Origin: Metellina segmentata
Lineage: Eukaryota; Arthropoda; Arachnida; Araneae; Tetragnathidae
NCBI GenBank assembly: GCA_947359465.1
Contig: OX375877.1
Span: 73,234,698 to 73,298,697, forward strand
DNA length: 64,000 nucleotides
Direction: 5' to 3'
The position numbers and the translations under genes were made by a program. Positions within the stretch are counted from its first letter, which is position 1. Each line of letters opens with the position of its first letter. Shown here piece by piece: positions 9,315 through 19,877 of the stretch. The notes under the pieces were generated by a model. The model searched no databases. It was not told the DNA's origin and saw only the letters and a program-made list of their open reading frames with translations.

Positions 9315-9750
9315 AGGATGGTCCCCCACGTGCTGCAATTAAACTGGCAACCCTTCTGGGCATACCTTCAACAAGGTTTGGATACACAGCTACGAGTATT
9401 TGTGTCCATTCCTGCTGAAAGAATGTTTCCAGCTCAACTGTAGATTTCGGACGTGATTCCCTGGTCGCTCTAACTTGTTCCACATATGTCCTATGGGGTT
9501 TAGGTCGGGACTTTGAGCATAAATCAGGGAAGACGTTTTACTACCATATCTTGATACCACTGCTTGACAGAGGCTGCAACATGACATGGAGCTTTGTCGT
9601 TCTGGAAGTAACATTCGTCCATTCCATAAAATTGCCGGAGCGTAGGAAGAACCTGATTGTCCAAAATGTTCATGTAGGCGTCGGCGCACAATTGACCAAG
9701 TACAACCTGCAAATGTCCCAGGCCATACCATGAAAAACATTTCCAAATAA
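9315..9750 (-). pseudogene. Tc1-like transposase relic, C-terminal half
   Basis: Minus-strand frames give the catalytic-core motifs of Tc1 transposases in order: NDKAPCHVA (second catalytic D), SPDLNPIGHMWN (where the expected E of 'PIEH' is G), and VEGMPRRVASLIAARGG at the C terminus (9315-9390). The motifs lie in different frames and the catalytic E is lost, so it is inactive. No terminal inverted repeats were found. Confidence 0.9.
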
Positions 9751-10251
9751 GTAGTCGTATTTATGCAAATCCGCTGGCCTCCGGTCCATTATTGTAGGCT
9801 AGAGTATATATCTGCAGAGTGGGTCGCCGGCGTAGATGTCGACCTCGTCATCTCAACGGGATTCAAAATTATCCTCGGATCTTTACGTTCTGAATTGATA
9901 CCGGACAATCGTTAATGACCTATGTGACCATATGTCTCGTTTAGAACGGGACCGTCCCGTTTTTATGTAGGCTGTCCCTTTGTCCCCAAGCACAGCTTCG
10001 GGACGCCAAACTGTTCATTTTTCAGTAAGTGATCAACCTACTGTAATAATTTCAAAAGAGTCGCGAATTTTTTTTTAAATCCGACGGACCACCTCTTTTT
10101 GTAAGTACTTATCATAGATAATTCCGGAAAATCTTAAGCACAAAAAATTATTGCCATCGTTTTCGCAGTAAACGATTTTTTATTGGGGAAGATCGGGAAG
10201 ACTTTTTTTTCTCTTGTTTTGACAGAAGAAAACGAGATGATATTTGAATTT
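9751..10251. other. No gene; possible eroded DNA-transposon end
   Basis: Around 9925-9970 the sequence TGACCATATGTCTCG / GGGACCGTCCCG resembles the ends of some hAT elements, but a convincing opposite end and TSD were not found. Confidence 0.3.
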
Positions 10252-11535
10252 AGTAGAAAAGAAGGGGGCTAGTGTGAACAATTTTTATAAATTTGGCAAA
10301 AAGTGAACAAAATATCATTTTTGACACATCAACTATTTTTGTTTACAATAATGTACTCTTTTAACTTTATTTTGTTTGATATATCAAAGTATTTGGCAAT
10401 ATAGTTTTTTAATAATCTTTTGTTTAAAAAAAGTAGTTTTTGTCCACACTAGCCCCATGTCATAGAGCTAGTGTGGACAAGTTAGAATACTGATTATACA
10501 ATGTAATATAACCCATGAAAGTGTGTAAAGCCATAATGAAATCAATTTTAACTTAAGCAGTATATCTCCTTATAAATGTTGATCTTAATAAAATTATATT
10601 TAATTGATGTTAAGCCTAATATATTTGTAATCAGGAACTGCACTATATTATCGCTGTACTTCAAAGACAAATCAACACAATAAGAAAGCTATTTTTCAAG
10701 TTTTATTTAGTGGGAAAATGATTTTAATGTAAAAATGGAATTATGTTTCAATTTTGCAATGTAGTTAGATTAGTTAAAATTAAATGTCAACTGAGATGCA
10801 GTGCGAATTGTGGTACCGGCAACATCTGGTGATGGTAATTTAGCTATACTTTCATTTCTTGAGATTTGTGACATGTCCTTCATATCTGGGATAAAGAAAT
10901 ATTCACTTTCTTATTAGAAGAGCTGCTTTGTGTGAAAAAACGATACAATTTCTTGTAACTAATTTACCATTTCACAATAATCAATTTAATTTAATACCAA
11001 AAAGCCTTAAAATTTAAAAATAGAGAATTATTTGTAATACATTTTTCACATAAACAATCTTATTTAATAAATAAATAGCCTGAAATGTAATATTTACCAT
11101 ATTTTTACCACTGAAAGCTAAATGGGGATGGTGTGAACATGTTTACAGTAGCCCCACCACCATGTGTCCACACTAGCCCCATGGAGGCATTTGTTTATTT
11201 AGGCCTACTTCTGGTTAATTTAAAACACGTAGAGCAAAAGTGAATATCAAATCCTCTATTGAATATATTCATTTATAACATACTGTGGCCTTTTGTAAAA
11301 ATATTGAATTAAAATAATCTAATCTTGTAATTTAAAAACAAAACAAGAATTTACTTTTCCACCATGAAAACCTAGTTTCATAAACTGCTACTGAACTATC
11401 AGGTGTGGTGGTCATGCAGCTACACATGGAAGTTTATATCAGTTTAGTTATTATGCAAAAAAAAGGCAGAAAGATTTTGACTGACAAACGGCAGAATTAT
11501 TCAAGTTGTCCACATTAGCACCCTTCTCCTCTACT
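10252..11535. mobile_element. TIR-bounded non-autonomous element (~1.28 kb)
   Basis: The left end AGTAGAAAAGAAGGGGGCTA and the inverse of the right end (AGTAGAGGAGAAGGGTGCTA) form imperfect TIRs that continue into GTGTGGAC. CTAGTGTGGACA and its inverse recur internally at about 10441-10483 and 11156-11180, giving the same subterminal-repeat architecture as 2426-3440. The interior is AT-rich and non-coding. Confidence 0.72.
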
Positions 11536-12177
11536 TGTAATCACTTTAGGGGTCTAGAAATTTGGAATTCCCATTGTAAAAGAACAGATTGTTATTTTCC
11601 CCCCATCAGAAGCCTTCTAACTCTGGCTCCTCGGTTGAGAGTACGCGTAGACAGCTGTTGCATCTTTTTTGGCGATTGACTATTGTTTTTTTTTATCGAC
11701 GTGTGTTATTATAGTCAATTTAAATTTTTACATGAAACCTTCATTTTTAACAATGCCTAAAGTAAGTGCACTTTTGATGTTAACTTATAAACCAAGTACC
11801 CGTTTGTAAAACTCAAAAGTAAATTATAAGAAACCCTGCCAAGAATTTCATTCTGATTTAAATTCAACACCAAATATACTTAAGCATATTTGCTTTTCAG
11901 AAAATATAAGACCACATAAATTATTTCTTTTCACGGTTCTCTCTCTCTTTCTCACATTCCTTTCTTTTCATCAATAAATAAAAACTGTAAAAAAAAAATA
12001 TGTTTTTTTTTTTTTATTTTTATTACTCATATTATTACCTAAAATTTAGCGTATGTCCGTTTTGAGGAAAAAAATAAATGGTCACGTTATCAATAACCCT
12101 ACGTGTTGCTCTAGTGCGACGTTAATTAACTTTCATTCTTGACTCGTACCAAATGAACTATTTTACTGGTAATTGGT
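11536..12177. other. No gene recognised
   Basis: AT-rich with poly-A/poly-T tracts near 11990-12020. ATGCCTAAA followed by GTAAGTGC (about 11753-11769) looks like a tiny first exon with a splice donor, but nothing else supports a gene. Confidence 0.3.
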
Positions 12178-12318
12178 AACTTTAATTAACGTCGTACTCG
12201 AGCAACACAACGTGCTATTGACAACGGTACGGGATCAATACCATAAGGAAAAAATTCGAGGACAATACCACGTAATTTTGAACCACGGTCAAATGACGAG
12301 GCAACATCTGAGCGGCTT
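12178..12318 (-). mobile_element. SINE family A/C fragment
   Basis: 3' portion of a SINE in minus orientation: ATTAACGTCGTACTCGAGC, GGGATCAATACC, GTAATTTTGAACCACGGTC. It ends near GAGGCAACATCTGAGC. The extra divergence suggests it is older than its neighbour at 12360. Confidence 0.8.
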
Positions 12319-12359
12319 TAGATATTAAAAAAAAATGACATTTTGACTTCAACCTGTGG

Positions 12360-12521
12360 TAATGGTAATTTTAGTTAACGTCGTACTAGAGCAACACAAC
12401 GGGCTATTGACGACGGTCCGGAATCAGTCCCTTAAGGGAAAGATTCGAGGACAACACCTCGTAATTTTGAACCACGGTCAGATGACGAAGCAACATCTGA
12501 GCTGGCACCCCACTCTCCAAA
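12360..12521 (-). mobile_element. SINE family A, 5'-truncated with TSD
   Basis: Only the 3' ~160 bp of family A are present, from the 3' terminus at 12360 to ACTCTCCAA. A perfect 12-bp TSD, TTCAACCTGTGG, flanks it (12348-12359 and 12522-12533), so the copy was truncated on insertion rather than by later deletion. Confidence 0.93.
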
Positions 12522-12712
12522 TTCAACCTGTGGAGCATCAGGTTAACGCAGAAAAGTAGTTCACAAATCCACCCATGTGGTTCCATAATGAATAGGATTC
12601 AATAGACGGAACATTAGAAAAATAATATTTTAACCGAATATACTTTTTAAAAAATGGGCAAATACTCTACTTAATCACTCCATATCGTTTCATTTAAACT
12701 TCTTGGTGATTG

Positions 12713-12929
12713 TCTGGACGCGGTATCTCGTTATTAGAAAAACTGAGCAGGTCTTGATAGACGAGATATCTCGTTCTTCAAAAAACTGACGATCTTCAAC
12801 TCTTCATCAAAAAACGGCAACATTTTTATTCCAAAATTCAATCGACATTCTTGGTGTCGAGATATCTTGTCATCCCCATAATTGGTCAGATCTTGATGGA
12901 CGAGATATCTCGTCGAAACCCATTGGGAG
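12713..12929. repeat. Palindrome-array repeat, family P, copy 2
   Basis: Copies of ACGAGATATCTCGT or close variants occur at about 12762, 12857 and 12899, with AGGTCTTGAT / CAGATCTTGATGG spacers. It ends GTCGAAACCCATTGGGAG. Confidence 0.78.
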
Positions 12930-13496
12930 CCTTAACTAAACTACTGTGACAAAAACAGATAAGGATGTGAATATGATGTCTCTCCCATCGCACGGCTCAT
13001 TTTTTCTGCTTAACGGAGCATTCGAATTCCGTGGATGTTTCGTGAGTTACGGTTCCGGCGCATTCCTCTCGGATTAGGACATTTCCTCCGAGATATCGCG
13101 TTGAGTTGCCCGATGCCTGCCTGCGTCACGGGGACATACCTGCGTTCCTGGGAGTCCCCGCGGTGCCCGGCATCTACCGCTACGGACGGAAATATTTGAA
13201 AATGCAGAGACAGAAACCTGCATTTAAGTGGGCTTTTTTAACCTGAGAAAGTGAAACGCACAAGAATCGGAAATGCTTCGGTATTGGGGATTAGGAATAA
13301 AAACCTATGATTTAGATCACAATAGATCAATTTGCTGCGTAACATCGAGTTGGATTTTTTTGCAGTTGTATAAGTACGTTGTAACCTCTATGGAATGTCC
13401 ATAGTTTCTACGGTTTTGGAAAGCCTTCCCGGAAAATGTATTTTGCATACAAAAATTAGAGCAAACTGGAAATGGATTATTGTGAGAGGTAGGTAG
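12930..13496. other. No gene; CpG-rich stretch
   Basis: Between about 13010 and 13200 the sequence is clearly richer in G+C and CpG than its surroundings. No open frame of useful length or domain is visible. It could be a small regulatory island or an eroded exon; nothing decides. Confidence 0.35.
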
Positions 13497-13625
13497 CTAA
13501 TTAACGTCGCACTGGGATAACACAACGGGCTACAGACCACGATTCGGGATCAATACCCTAAGGAAAAGATCGAGGACAACACGTAATTTTGAACCACGAT
13601 CAGATGACAAGCAAAAAGGAGCGTA
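13497..13625 (-). mobile_element. SINE 3' fragment (A/C type)
   Basis: TTAACGTCGCACTGGGATAA, GGGATCAATACCCTAAGG and GTAATTTTGAACCACGATCA in order, minus orientation. Only the 3' part survives. Confidence 0.75.
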
Positions 13626-13639
13626 CCACTTTACGTAGG

Positions 13640-13870
13640 TAGTTAATTAATGAACGTCGCACTGGAGCAACATAAATAAGATCAAGGCCTTGTAATTTCC
13701 AACCACGGTCGGAAAGGAAACCAACACTTTAACTGGAACCCCACTCTCCAAACTTCTACCCCACGCCAAAGTGAGGATATTTGAGGCCACAGCATATTTA
13801 ATGTGCAGCAGCCCATTAGTACACGACGGTCCTTGGGGTTGTATTCGAACTCATTCCGTCCAAAGAAATG
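13640..13870 (-). mobile_element. SINE family C
   Basis: Minus-strand copy from GTAGTTAATTAATGAACGTC through GAACCCCACTCTCCAAAC and AATGTGCAGCAGCCC to the head-proximal GGTTGTATTCGAACTC. The head end is eroded, and an internal deletion removes the region after the first 40 bp. Confidence 0.75.
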
Positions 13871-14364
13871 TCATGAAGCAGAAATGATAGTTTTACTGCG
13901 CATCATTAATAGTAAATATGGTATGGAGTTAGAAGATGATTTGTACTGCATTTTTCATCAACAGAAACAACTTTTCACCACCTTTTTTGAAGGAAAGTAA
14001 AGGGTTTTCAGGTTACGTGAGAATTTTAAGAGATTGCATGAGAATCGAAATTCATGGACTGCGACAAATGTAGTATCTACTGTATGCATACAACTAGGAG
14101 TTAAGAAGGTTTCTACTGCACATATTGCAATCACAAAAAAATATTTATTTATTCCTTGTAACAGAGTAAACATGGTATTTTTGATACTTTTACTGCATAT
14201 CATTAGTTGTAAATATGGTATGCAGTAGAAGATTATTTTTAATGCATTTTCCAGCAACAGAGAATAGGCACTTGTAGCAGTGATGGTATACACATGGCTG
14301 GTTTTGTGGTGCAAGGCCTAGATCTGGCCAAGCTGAGCCAAACAATGTTTTTAATGTCAAATAA
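13871..14364. repeat. Unclassified region with direct repeats
   Basis: A ~76-bp segment (TTTACTGCGCATCATTAATA through CATCAACAGAAAC, about 13891-13970) recurs at 14187-14264 (TTTACTGCATATCATTAGTT through CAGCAACAGAGAA). A third partial version lies near 14113-14180. Minus-strand frames over this region have no known domain. A copy of motif M (see 18520) lies at about 14300-14348. Confidence 0.55.
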
Positions 14365-14560
14365 ATGCATCAACACGACGGTGTTTTGGTGACGATCCGG
14401 GTTCAAACCCGAAAGGAAAGATACGAGGTCAACGAGTAATTTCGAAACACAATAGATGACGAGGTCAATACCTGAGATGGTTCTCCACTCTCCAAACTTT
14501 AGCAAAATGTCAACGTGAGAAGATTTGAGGCCTCAACAGATTTAACCACGTACACGACGT
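14365..14560 (-). mobile_element. SINE family C, diverged
   Basis: Minus-strand copy with GACGATCCGGGTTCAAACCC, AGTAATTTCGAAACAC, TTCTCCACTCTCCAAACTTT, GTCAACGTGAGAAG and AACAGATTTAACCACGTAC. The head is missing. Confidence 0.75.
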
Positions 14561-15019
14561 ATCAGTTTTGCTAGATTTTTTGAATTGCATAATTCTTTCT
14601 CGGAGGTTGATATATTTTTAATGATATAAAAAAAATAAGTAAAATATAATTCGACAAAGTGGTTTATTTTCATCTATTTCCTAACTGAGTTTGCGCAACT
14701 TTTTCTTGTATTTTTACACTTCTTTAATGGGAGAAAAATAAATAAATATTAGTAAATTCTACAATTCATAATTCGTTGGTGTAAACTCTATTAAAGTCAC
14801 GGGATTTCTGCGTAGTGAAATAATGAATCCACCCCATAATGACTAAAAAAACCACATCTTGGTTGAAAGAATCCCAGAAAAAAAATTTATAGGTGAAGAA
14901 TGTCAAAGCGTGTTAGATATCCAGCAGGGGAGACTAAGTTTCCTAACGGGAACTCCTCATAGGATTGAAATAGTGAATTTTATGTTGGTCCAATATTCGA
15001 AAATTTAATTTGATTCGGT
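14561..15019. other. No gene recognised
   Basis: AT-rich sequence. The text 'TTGAAAGAATCCCAG' (14871) also occurs near 7577 ('CTGAAAGAATCCCAG'), suggesting an eroded shared repeat. Confidence 0.35.
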
Positions 15020-15127
15020 AAGTTGGTAGGTGGAAGTTGAATTTGCGTTGCACCGAGCGGCGACACAAAGATCTATTGACGAAGTTCTATGATTAGTCCC
15101 GAAGGAGAAAAATCCTAGTACAATTTT
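15020..15127 (-). mobile_element. SINE family C fragment
   Basis: GTAGGTGGAAGTTGAATTTG, CTATTGACGAAGTTC and CCGAAGGAGAAAAATCC form the 3' end of a minus-strand SINE interrupted at 15127 by the family A insertion. Confidence 0.65.
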
Positions 15128-15305
15128 CACGTTGGGTTGGTGTGGAAGTTTGGAGAGTGGGGTACCAGCTCAGGTGTTGCTTCGTCATCTGACCGTGGTT
15201 CTAAATTACGAGGTGTTGTCCTCGGATTTTTCCCTTACGGGACTGATCCCGGACCGTCTTCAACAGCCGTTGCTCTAGTACGACGTTAACTAAAATTACC
15301 AATTA
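15128..15305 (+). mobile_element. SINE family A, 5'-truncated, nested in older SINE DNA
   Basis: It starts at CACGTTGGGTTGGTGTGG and ends GACGTTAACTAAAATTACC. It is flanked by the perfect 14-bp TSD CCTAGTACAATTTT (15114-15127 and 15306-15319). The target is older family C sequence, giving a relative age order. Confidence 0.92.
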
Positions 15306-15319
15306 CCTAGTACAATTTT

Positions 15320-15615
15320 TTGGCGTGGCAGCCCCGTTTGGAAGAGTAACGGAGGGTTGCGAGTTCGTATCCAACCAAAGACTGTCGTTTACAAAGGGGG
15401 CTGGTGCACTTTAAATCTGCCTTAGCCTCAAACGTCCTCAATTTGGTGTGCTGTGGATGTATGGAGAGTGGGATGGTGGGATGGCAGCCTAGGCGTGACC
15501 TCGTCATCTGACCATAGTTTAAAAATACATGGTGCTTTCCTTGGATTTTTCCCTTTGGGTGTGATCTAGGAGTGTCGCCAAAAGCCCGTGTTACTCCAGT
15601 GAGCTATTAATTTAA
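15320..15615 (+). mobile_element. SINE family C
   Basis: Head GTTTGGAAGAGTAACGG, GTTGCGAGTTCGTATCC, core GGCTGGTGCACTTTAAATCT, GGATGGCAGCCTAGGCGTG, then GATCTAGGAGTGTCGCC and ACTACCTA-like end. The B box is mutated. Confidence 0.82.
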
Positions 15616-15634
15616 AATACCTACCTAGGACAAT

Positions 15635-15800
15635 TTTCCAGTCAGATGACGGGATCATCTCACCATACCAACGTGAGAACAGTTGATGCCACGATATATT
15701 TAACGTGAACCAGCCACCAGGTTCACGACGGTCTTTGGTTGGATCGAGTTTAGAACTCTCGACTATTCTGTTGTCAATCCGCAACTGCTAACAACCGTGC
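15635..15800 (-). mobile_element. SINE family C, partial
   Basis: CCAGTCAGATGACGGGATCA, CCAACGTGAGAACAG, TAACGTGAACCAGCC and GACGGTCTTTGGTTGGATCG read as the minus-strand core and head of family C. Confidence 0.75.
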
Positions 15801-15849
15801 TTACTGCGGACCTTTTCATTCAGTGAAATCCATTGGTGAGAAGACGTCG

Positions 15850-16175
15850 ACCCAAACCGGACTAGTGGTTACGGTGTCAGCCTCTAGATCGGAAGATTCC
15901 TGGTTCGAATCTGGGTCACTGCATGGATGTTTGTAAGCGTATGGTGTAGAGGCGGCTGGTGCACCTTAAATCGATCGTGGCAGAAAGTCCTCACGTTGGG
16001 TTGGTGTGGAACTTTGAAGAGTGGGGTGCCAGCTCAGGTGTTGCCTCGTCATCTGTCCGTGGTTTAAAATGACGTGGTGTTGTCCCCGGATCTTTACCTT
16101 AGGGGATTAATTCCGGGCCGTCGTCAATAGCCCGTTATGTTGCTCTAGTACGACGTTAATTAAAAATTACCAAAT
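15850..16175 (+). mobile_element. SINE family A
   Basis: Full-length but diverged. Head CGGACTAGTGGTTACGGTGT, B box GGTTCGAATCT, core GGCTGGTGCACCTTAAATCG, and the end CGACGTTAATTAAAAATTACC. No TSD was confirmed. Confidence 0.9.
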
Positions 16176-17129
16176 CACCATTGGTGATAAGATTAAATTT
16201 AATATTTAGCTTCCAGGTTTTTTGGGCGGAAGGAAAAAGATTCATTTAGCGTCCCAAACAGTTGACATACCGATAACTACTGTCTTCACACACACATTAC
16301 TTTAAAACATGATCTCATTATTCAATTAATTGTTCTTGTTAAAATACCATTTTATTGCCCGGTCACTGATCTCTGTAATTTTTGGCCATATCTGAAGGAG
16401 CACTCAATGGGTTAGCCGCCGTTACTTCTAACAGGGTCATGGGTAACTAAGTGACAACCTGCGAGTTGTAGACGGTGTAGGTTTCATTTCCTTCCTGGCT
16501 GTATTTTTCTCTTCTGTGCCAGTAAAGCTTTCCTTGTATGTATCCATTTACTTAACTTTCTTGGCCGTAGCAGGGTCAAATTGGGCCCTCGTGCATTCAA
16601 CATAACCTAATCAAACTTAAAATCCAAAATCAATCATCCAAGAAACGACATGACATGGACAATCACCAACATCAATGACCTTACTAAACGTGAGTCAATC
16701 CCGGGACCAAGTAGGAGGCAAACAAATGCAATGACTCTACCAGGTAATCTGTCTGATGAAACAACTCGTACATTGATAGCGCAGAGGACGAACTCCCTGA
16801 TCCACGGCGACCCCCTGTATACCCCGGAGCTGTAGTTCGTGAGTTCGATCCTTTCTTTTTTCTTGACTGTTAGGTTGATCCAGTTGACGTTGACGCCACA
16901 GGCTGACTTCGACCTATCCAAGACTGGACGGATCAAAACAAATGTCCATCTGAAGATTTCCATCTCCGATATCCGCCTTATAGTCTATGCAGTACTTTAT
17001 TGACTCAAATATTATTTACTTTTGTAAAAGTTATATTTCAATTAATCTATATTTAGTGAGATACTTAAAGCAATATTAACGAGCAATTTCGTGTAATTGC
17101 TGTCCCTTCAAAATAAAAATATCGCCTAT
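16176..17129. other. No gene recognised; weak tRNA-like motif
   Basis: Open frames at 16634-16963 (minus, 109 codons) and 16650-16835 (plus) have no recognised domain. GAGTTCGATCC (16841) matches a B-box consensus, and the preceding ~250 bp are more GC-rich than average, so an unclassified SINE is possible. Bases from about 16980 are AT-rich. Confidence 0.35.
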
Positions 17130-17579
17130 TGTTGTTGTTTCTTATGCCCACACTGGCAGACCGGAGGAGTACCAGGCCCGTCGAAGACGGCAAGAGGCGA
17201 GGGGGGTGCGCCTTTCGTGTTATTGAGCCCCATTGGGAGGAAGTCTGTCTATGCTCGACATACATGACACATCCGTTTTACAGGATGGTTCCTTTCATAC
17301 ATTCATTCACTCACACATATCGTAATTTAGATCCCAATCAGAGGCTGATAACCCCCTGATCAGGTACCCCCAGAGGTATTGATTTGGTTTGGGAACAAGT
17401 GGGACTTTGTGATCACGATCTATTTAACGTGCCCCAGTCACCATTAGTGAACACGACGGTCTTTAGCCAGGTCGAAGCGCCGATCTCGTAATCATCAGAA
17501 TTGCAGGCTCCGCCGAGGACAGAACCCACAACCCTTCTGATGCGAGCCCGATGCTCTACTGACTGAGCTACCGCGGCTC
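17130..17579 (-). mobile_element. SINE family B, full length
   Basis: On the minus strand it begins GCCGCGGTAGCTCAGTCAG and ends (AAC)n, seen on plus as TTGTTGTTGTTTC. TCGCCTAT flanks both ends, giving a short TSD (17121-17129 and about 17581-17589). Confidence 0.92.
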
Positions 17580-18519
17580 ATCTCGCCTATACTATGCAGT
17601 TGGTTGGCTGTTTTTAAGGGGTTTTATGGCACAAATACCATGTTCTAACGCAGTTGAAACGGGTTTTTGCTTGACGAGCTCAAAAGTTGATATTTTTACA
17701 TTCGTTAGATTGACATGGTGTTGATTGTACACTACTGTTTGTGAATATTGCAACACCATGAAGGAATCATGCAAATTAATCGAAACTTGAATGAAATACA
17801 AAACAGGTTAGGATATGAAAATGAACACAATTAAAAAGCGATCATGTATGTGTGAGCCGTGAAACATCCTCTAAACTTCCATGTGAGCCGTGTATAAAAA
17901 TAACTGTAAAGGTGCTTTGAAATATGTGTATCGTCTTTTGACTTCTGTAAATGATTGATTAGAAGTCAATGTGTCTCGCCAAACACGCAGAGTGCTATAC
18001 GAGCAACTAACGGAGTTCGAACGGGGCCGCATAATGGGCTTTCGTGACGGTGGACTTTCGGATCGTGAAGTCACCACTCGCACTAGGCGTAATGTCACAA
18101 TAATTATGCGTGTGTGGAATAGATGGACCATTGATTACTGGACAAGTCGAAACCCCGTCAATGGGCCACGCAATATGACGTCACCATGTGGAGACAGAAA
18201 CCTCATCCGCATGGCGGTGACGGACCATACAGCGTCCTATCATAAGTTGGCTCTACACTGAAGCACGTCTACAGGTGTTTCATTGTCTACTACGGTTCGT
18301 CATTTTAGCAACCATAGACTGATTCAATTTGGTGTTCAACTTCTTAACTTAACAGACCTCTTGATGGATCCGCATCACAAAAACTTATTTTTATTCCTTT
18401 CTGACATTGGTTTTATAAATCATATATAGCTTATATTCGATATAAGTTTAGTTTAGCAAACATGTTATGTGCTTAACCATCTCATCGTTAAAACTATAGA
18501 CCTTTTAATATAGACAACG

Positions 18520-18581
18520 TTTGGCGCAGTTTGGCCAGATCTGGTCCTCTTGCGCCATAAAAAACTACCAAACCAAACCTA
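18520..18581 (+). repeat. Short dispersed motif M, copy inside Tc1 relic
   Basis: GTTTGGCGCAGTTTGGCC, then GATCTGGTCC and TTGCGCCATAAAAA. The same order occurs at about 35205-35270 and, inverted, at 14300-14348. It sits in the stretch that separates the two halves of the Tc1 relic, so it marks an insertion. Confidence 0.6.
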
Positions 18582-18737
18582 CGGTTCGTCAACTGCTGCT
18601 CCATGGGCTACGTACAATTATTCCTCTGCGCAGGATTTCCTTGATGCTGAACCACTGACTCATCCGGCTATAATGGGCTCACCAACAAGTTGTATTCTCA
18701 GATGAATCCCGCGTAAATTTCGACTATAACTACGTAC

Positions 18738-19050
18738 GCTACTCGTCAGACGTTACTCGTTAGATGTTACTCGTGAGATGCTACTCGTCAGATGCTTCTC
18801 GTCAGATGCTACTCATCAGATACTACTCGTCAGATGCTACTCGTCAGATGCTACTCGTCAGATGCTACTCGTCAGATGCTACTCGTCAGATGCTACTCGT
18901 CAGATGCTACTCGTCAAACGCTACTCGTCTGACGCGACTCATCTGACGCTACTCGTTAGATGCTACTCGTCTGACACTACTCGTCAGATGCTACTCGTCA
19001 GATGCTACTCGTCAAACGCTACTCGTCTGACGCTACTCGTCTGACGCTAC
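18738..19050 (+). repeat. 14-bp minisatellite (GCTACTCGTCAGAT)n
   Basis: About 22 copies of GCTACTCGTCAGAT and variants (CTCGTCAAAC, CTCGTCTGAC towards the right). The array spans 313 bp, that is 22 full units plus 5 bases. Because 14 is not a multiple of 3, translation cycles through all frames every 42 bp, producing long spurious frames. It lies inside the Tc1 relic between the NFDYN and YRGKR motifs. Confidence 0.96.
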
Positions 19051-19877
19051 AGAGGTAAACGCCTTCTCCCGGAGTCTCATTCAGCGTCATACTGGACGAA
19101 CACTTGACGTTATGATCTGGGGCGCTATTGGATACTATGGGCAATCCAGCCTACTCCAAACTGTGGGAACCTTGAGCAGCGGGCGCTACATCAGGAAAGT
19201 TATGCAGCCCGAGGTCTTACACCTCCTGCTATGCTTTCTCGGAGTTGCATATCAGCAAGACAATGTCCGTCTGCATGTTGTTCAGAATGTACACGTCTTC
19301 AGTGCACGACAGATTCCGCTTCTTCCATGGCATGCACGTTCCCCGGATATGTCGCCCATTGAGAAAGTCTAAGATTACATCGGTCGGCTACTCGCTCCTC
19401 TTTTTCTTACTTGGAGGAAGGACGCTTTTCTGCATCACCCGAAGAACGGACATAACGGATTAGCCATTGGTTAGGCTGGAAAGGTCCTGAGAGTACGGTT
19501 GAACTTTGCATCAGATAGAGGCGATCTGGAAAGCCATTCCTCAATATGCCATTCAGAATCTTATGATTCGATGCTACCACGTGCACATGCTCTCATCGCT
19601 GCCCGTGGCGGCTGCACAAAATATTGATTTTCGTTATTGATTTTTTCATTAATTTGTAAATTTGATCGTTTATTTAAACCACTATAAGTAATACGTGGAA
19701 TAAATTTCGTTTATTTCTGATGATTCTGTCACTGTTGCAGCTTTTATAAACAGTAGTGTGTTTTTGTGTTCAGTAGTACAAATGTATAAAATATTTCAAT
19801 TCTAAATTAATAAACAAGATCGATGGGCAATTGACATAGAATGTTTTCTGGTAATATTGTCTGGTGATACAACTAGG

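Larger units (their letters stand above)
17971..19620 (+). pseudogene. Tc1-like transposase, broken and expanded
   Basis: N-terminal HTH part: ATG at 17971, then FERGRIMGFRDGGLSDREV and RNVTIIMRVWNRW. After about 18350 homology is lost for ~240 bp, then resumes at LRRISLMLNH and QVVFSDESRVNFDYN (first catalytic D). A 14-bp minisatellite follows (18738-19050), then IQRHTGRTLDVMIWGAIGYY, QQDNVRLHV (second D) and SPDMSPIEKV followed by an in-frame TAA. C-terminal LPRAHALIAARGG lies in another frame. Several frameshifts and stops make it non-functional. Confidence 0.92.

Noticed and set aside
11753..11769. Tiny first exon ATGCCTAAA followed by GTAAGTGC
   Set aside because: A three-codon exon with no downstream coding support is expected by chance.
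9925..12095. A hAT element bounded by TGACCATATG and an inverted TGACCAT near 12085
   Set aside because: Only about 7 bp of the ends match and the flanking 8 bp differ.
18764..19044. Open frames with a 14-residue repeat (LLVRCYSSDATRQM)
   Set aside because: Direct translation of the 14-bp minisatellite in rotating frames; no start context or flanking exon.
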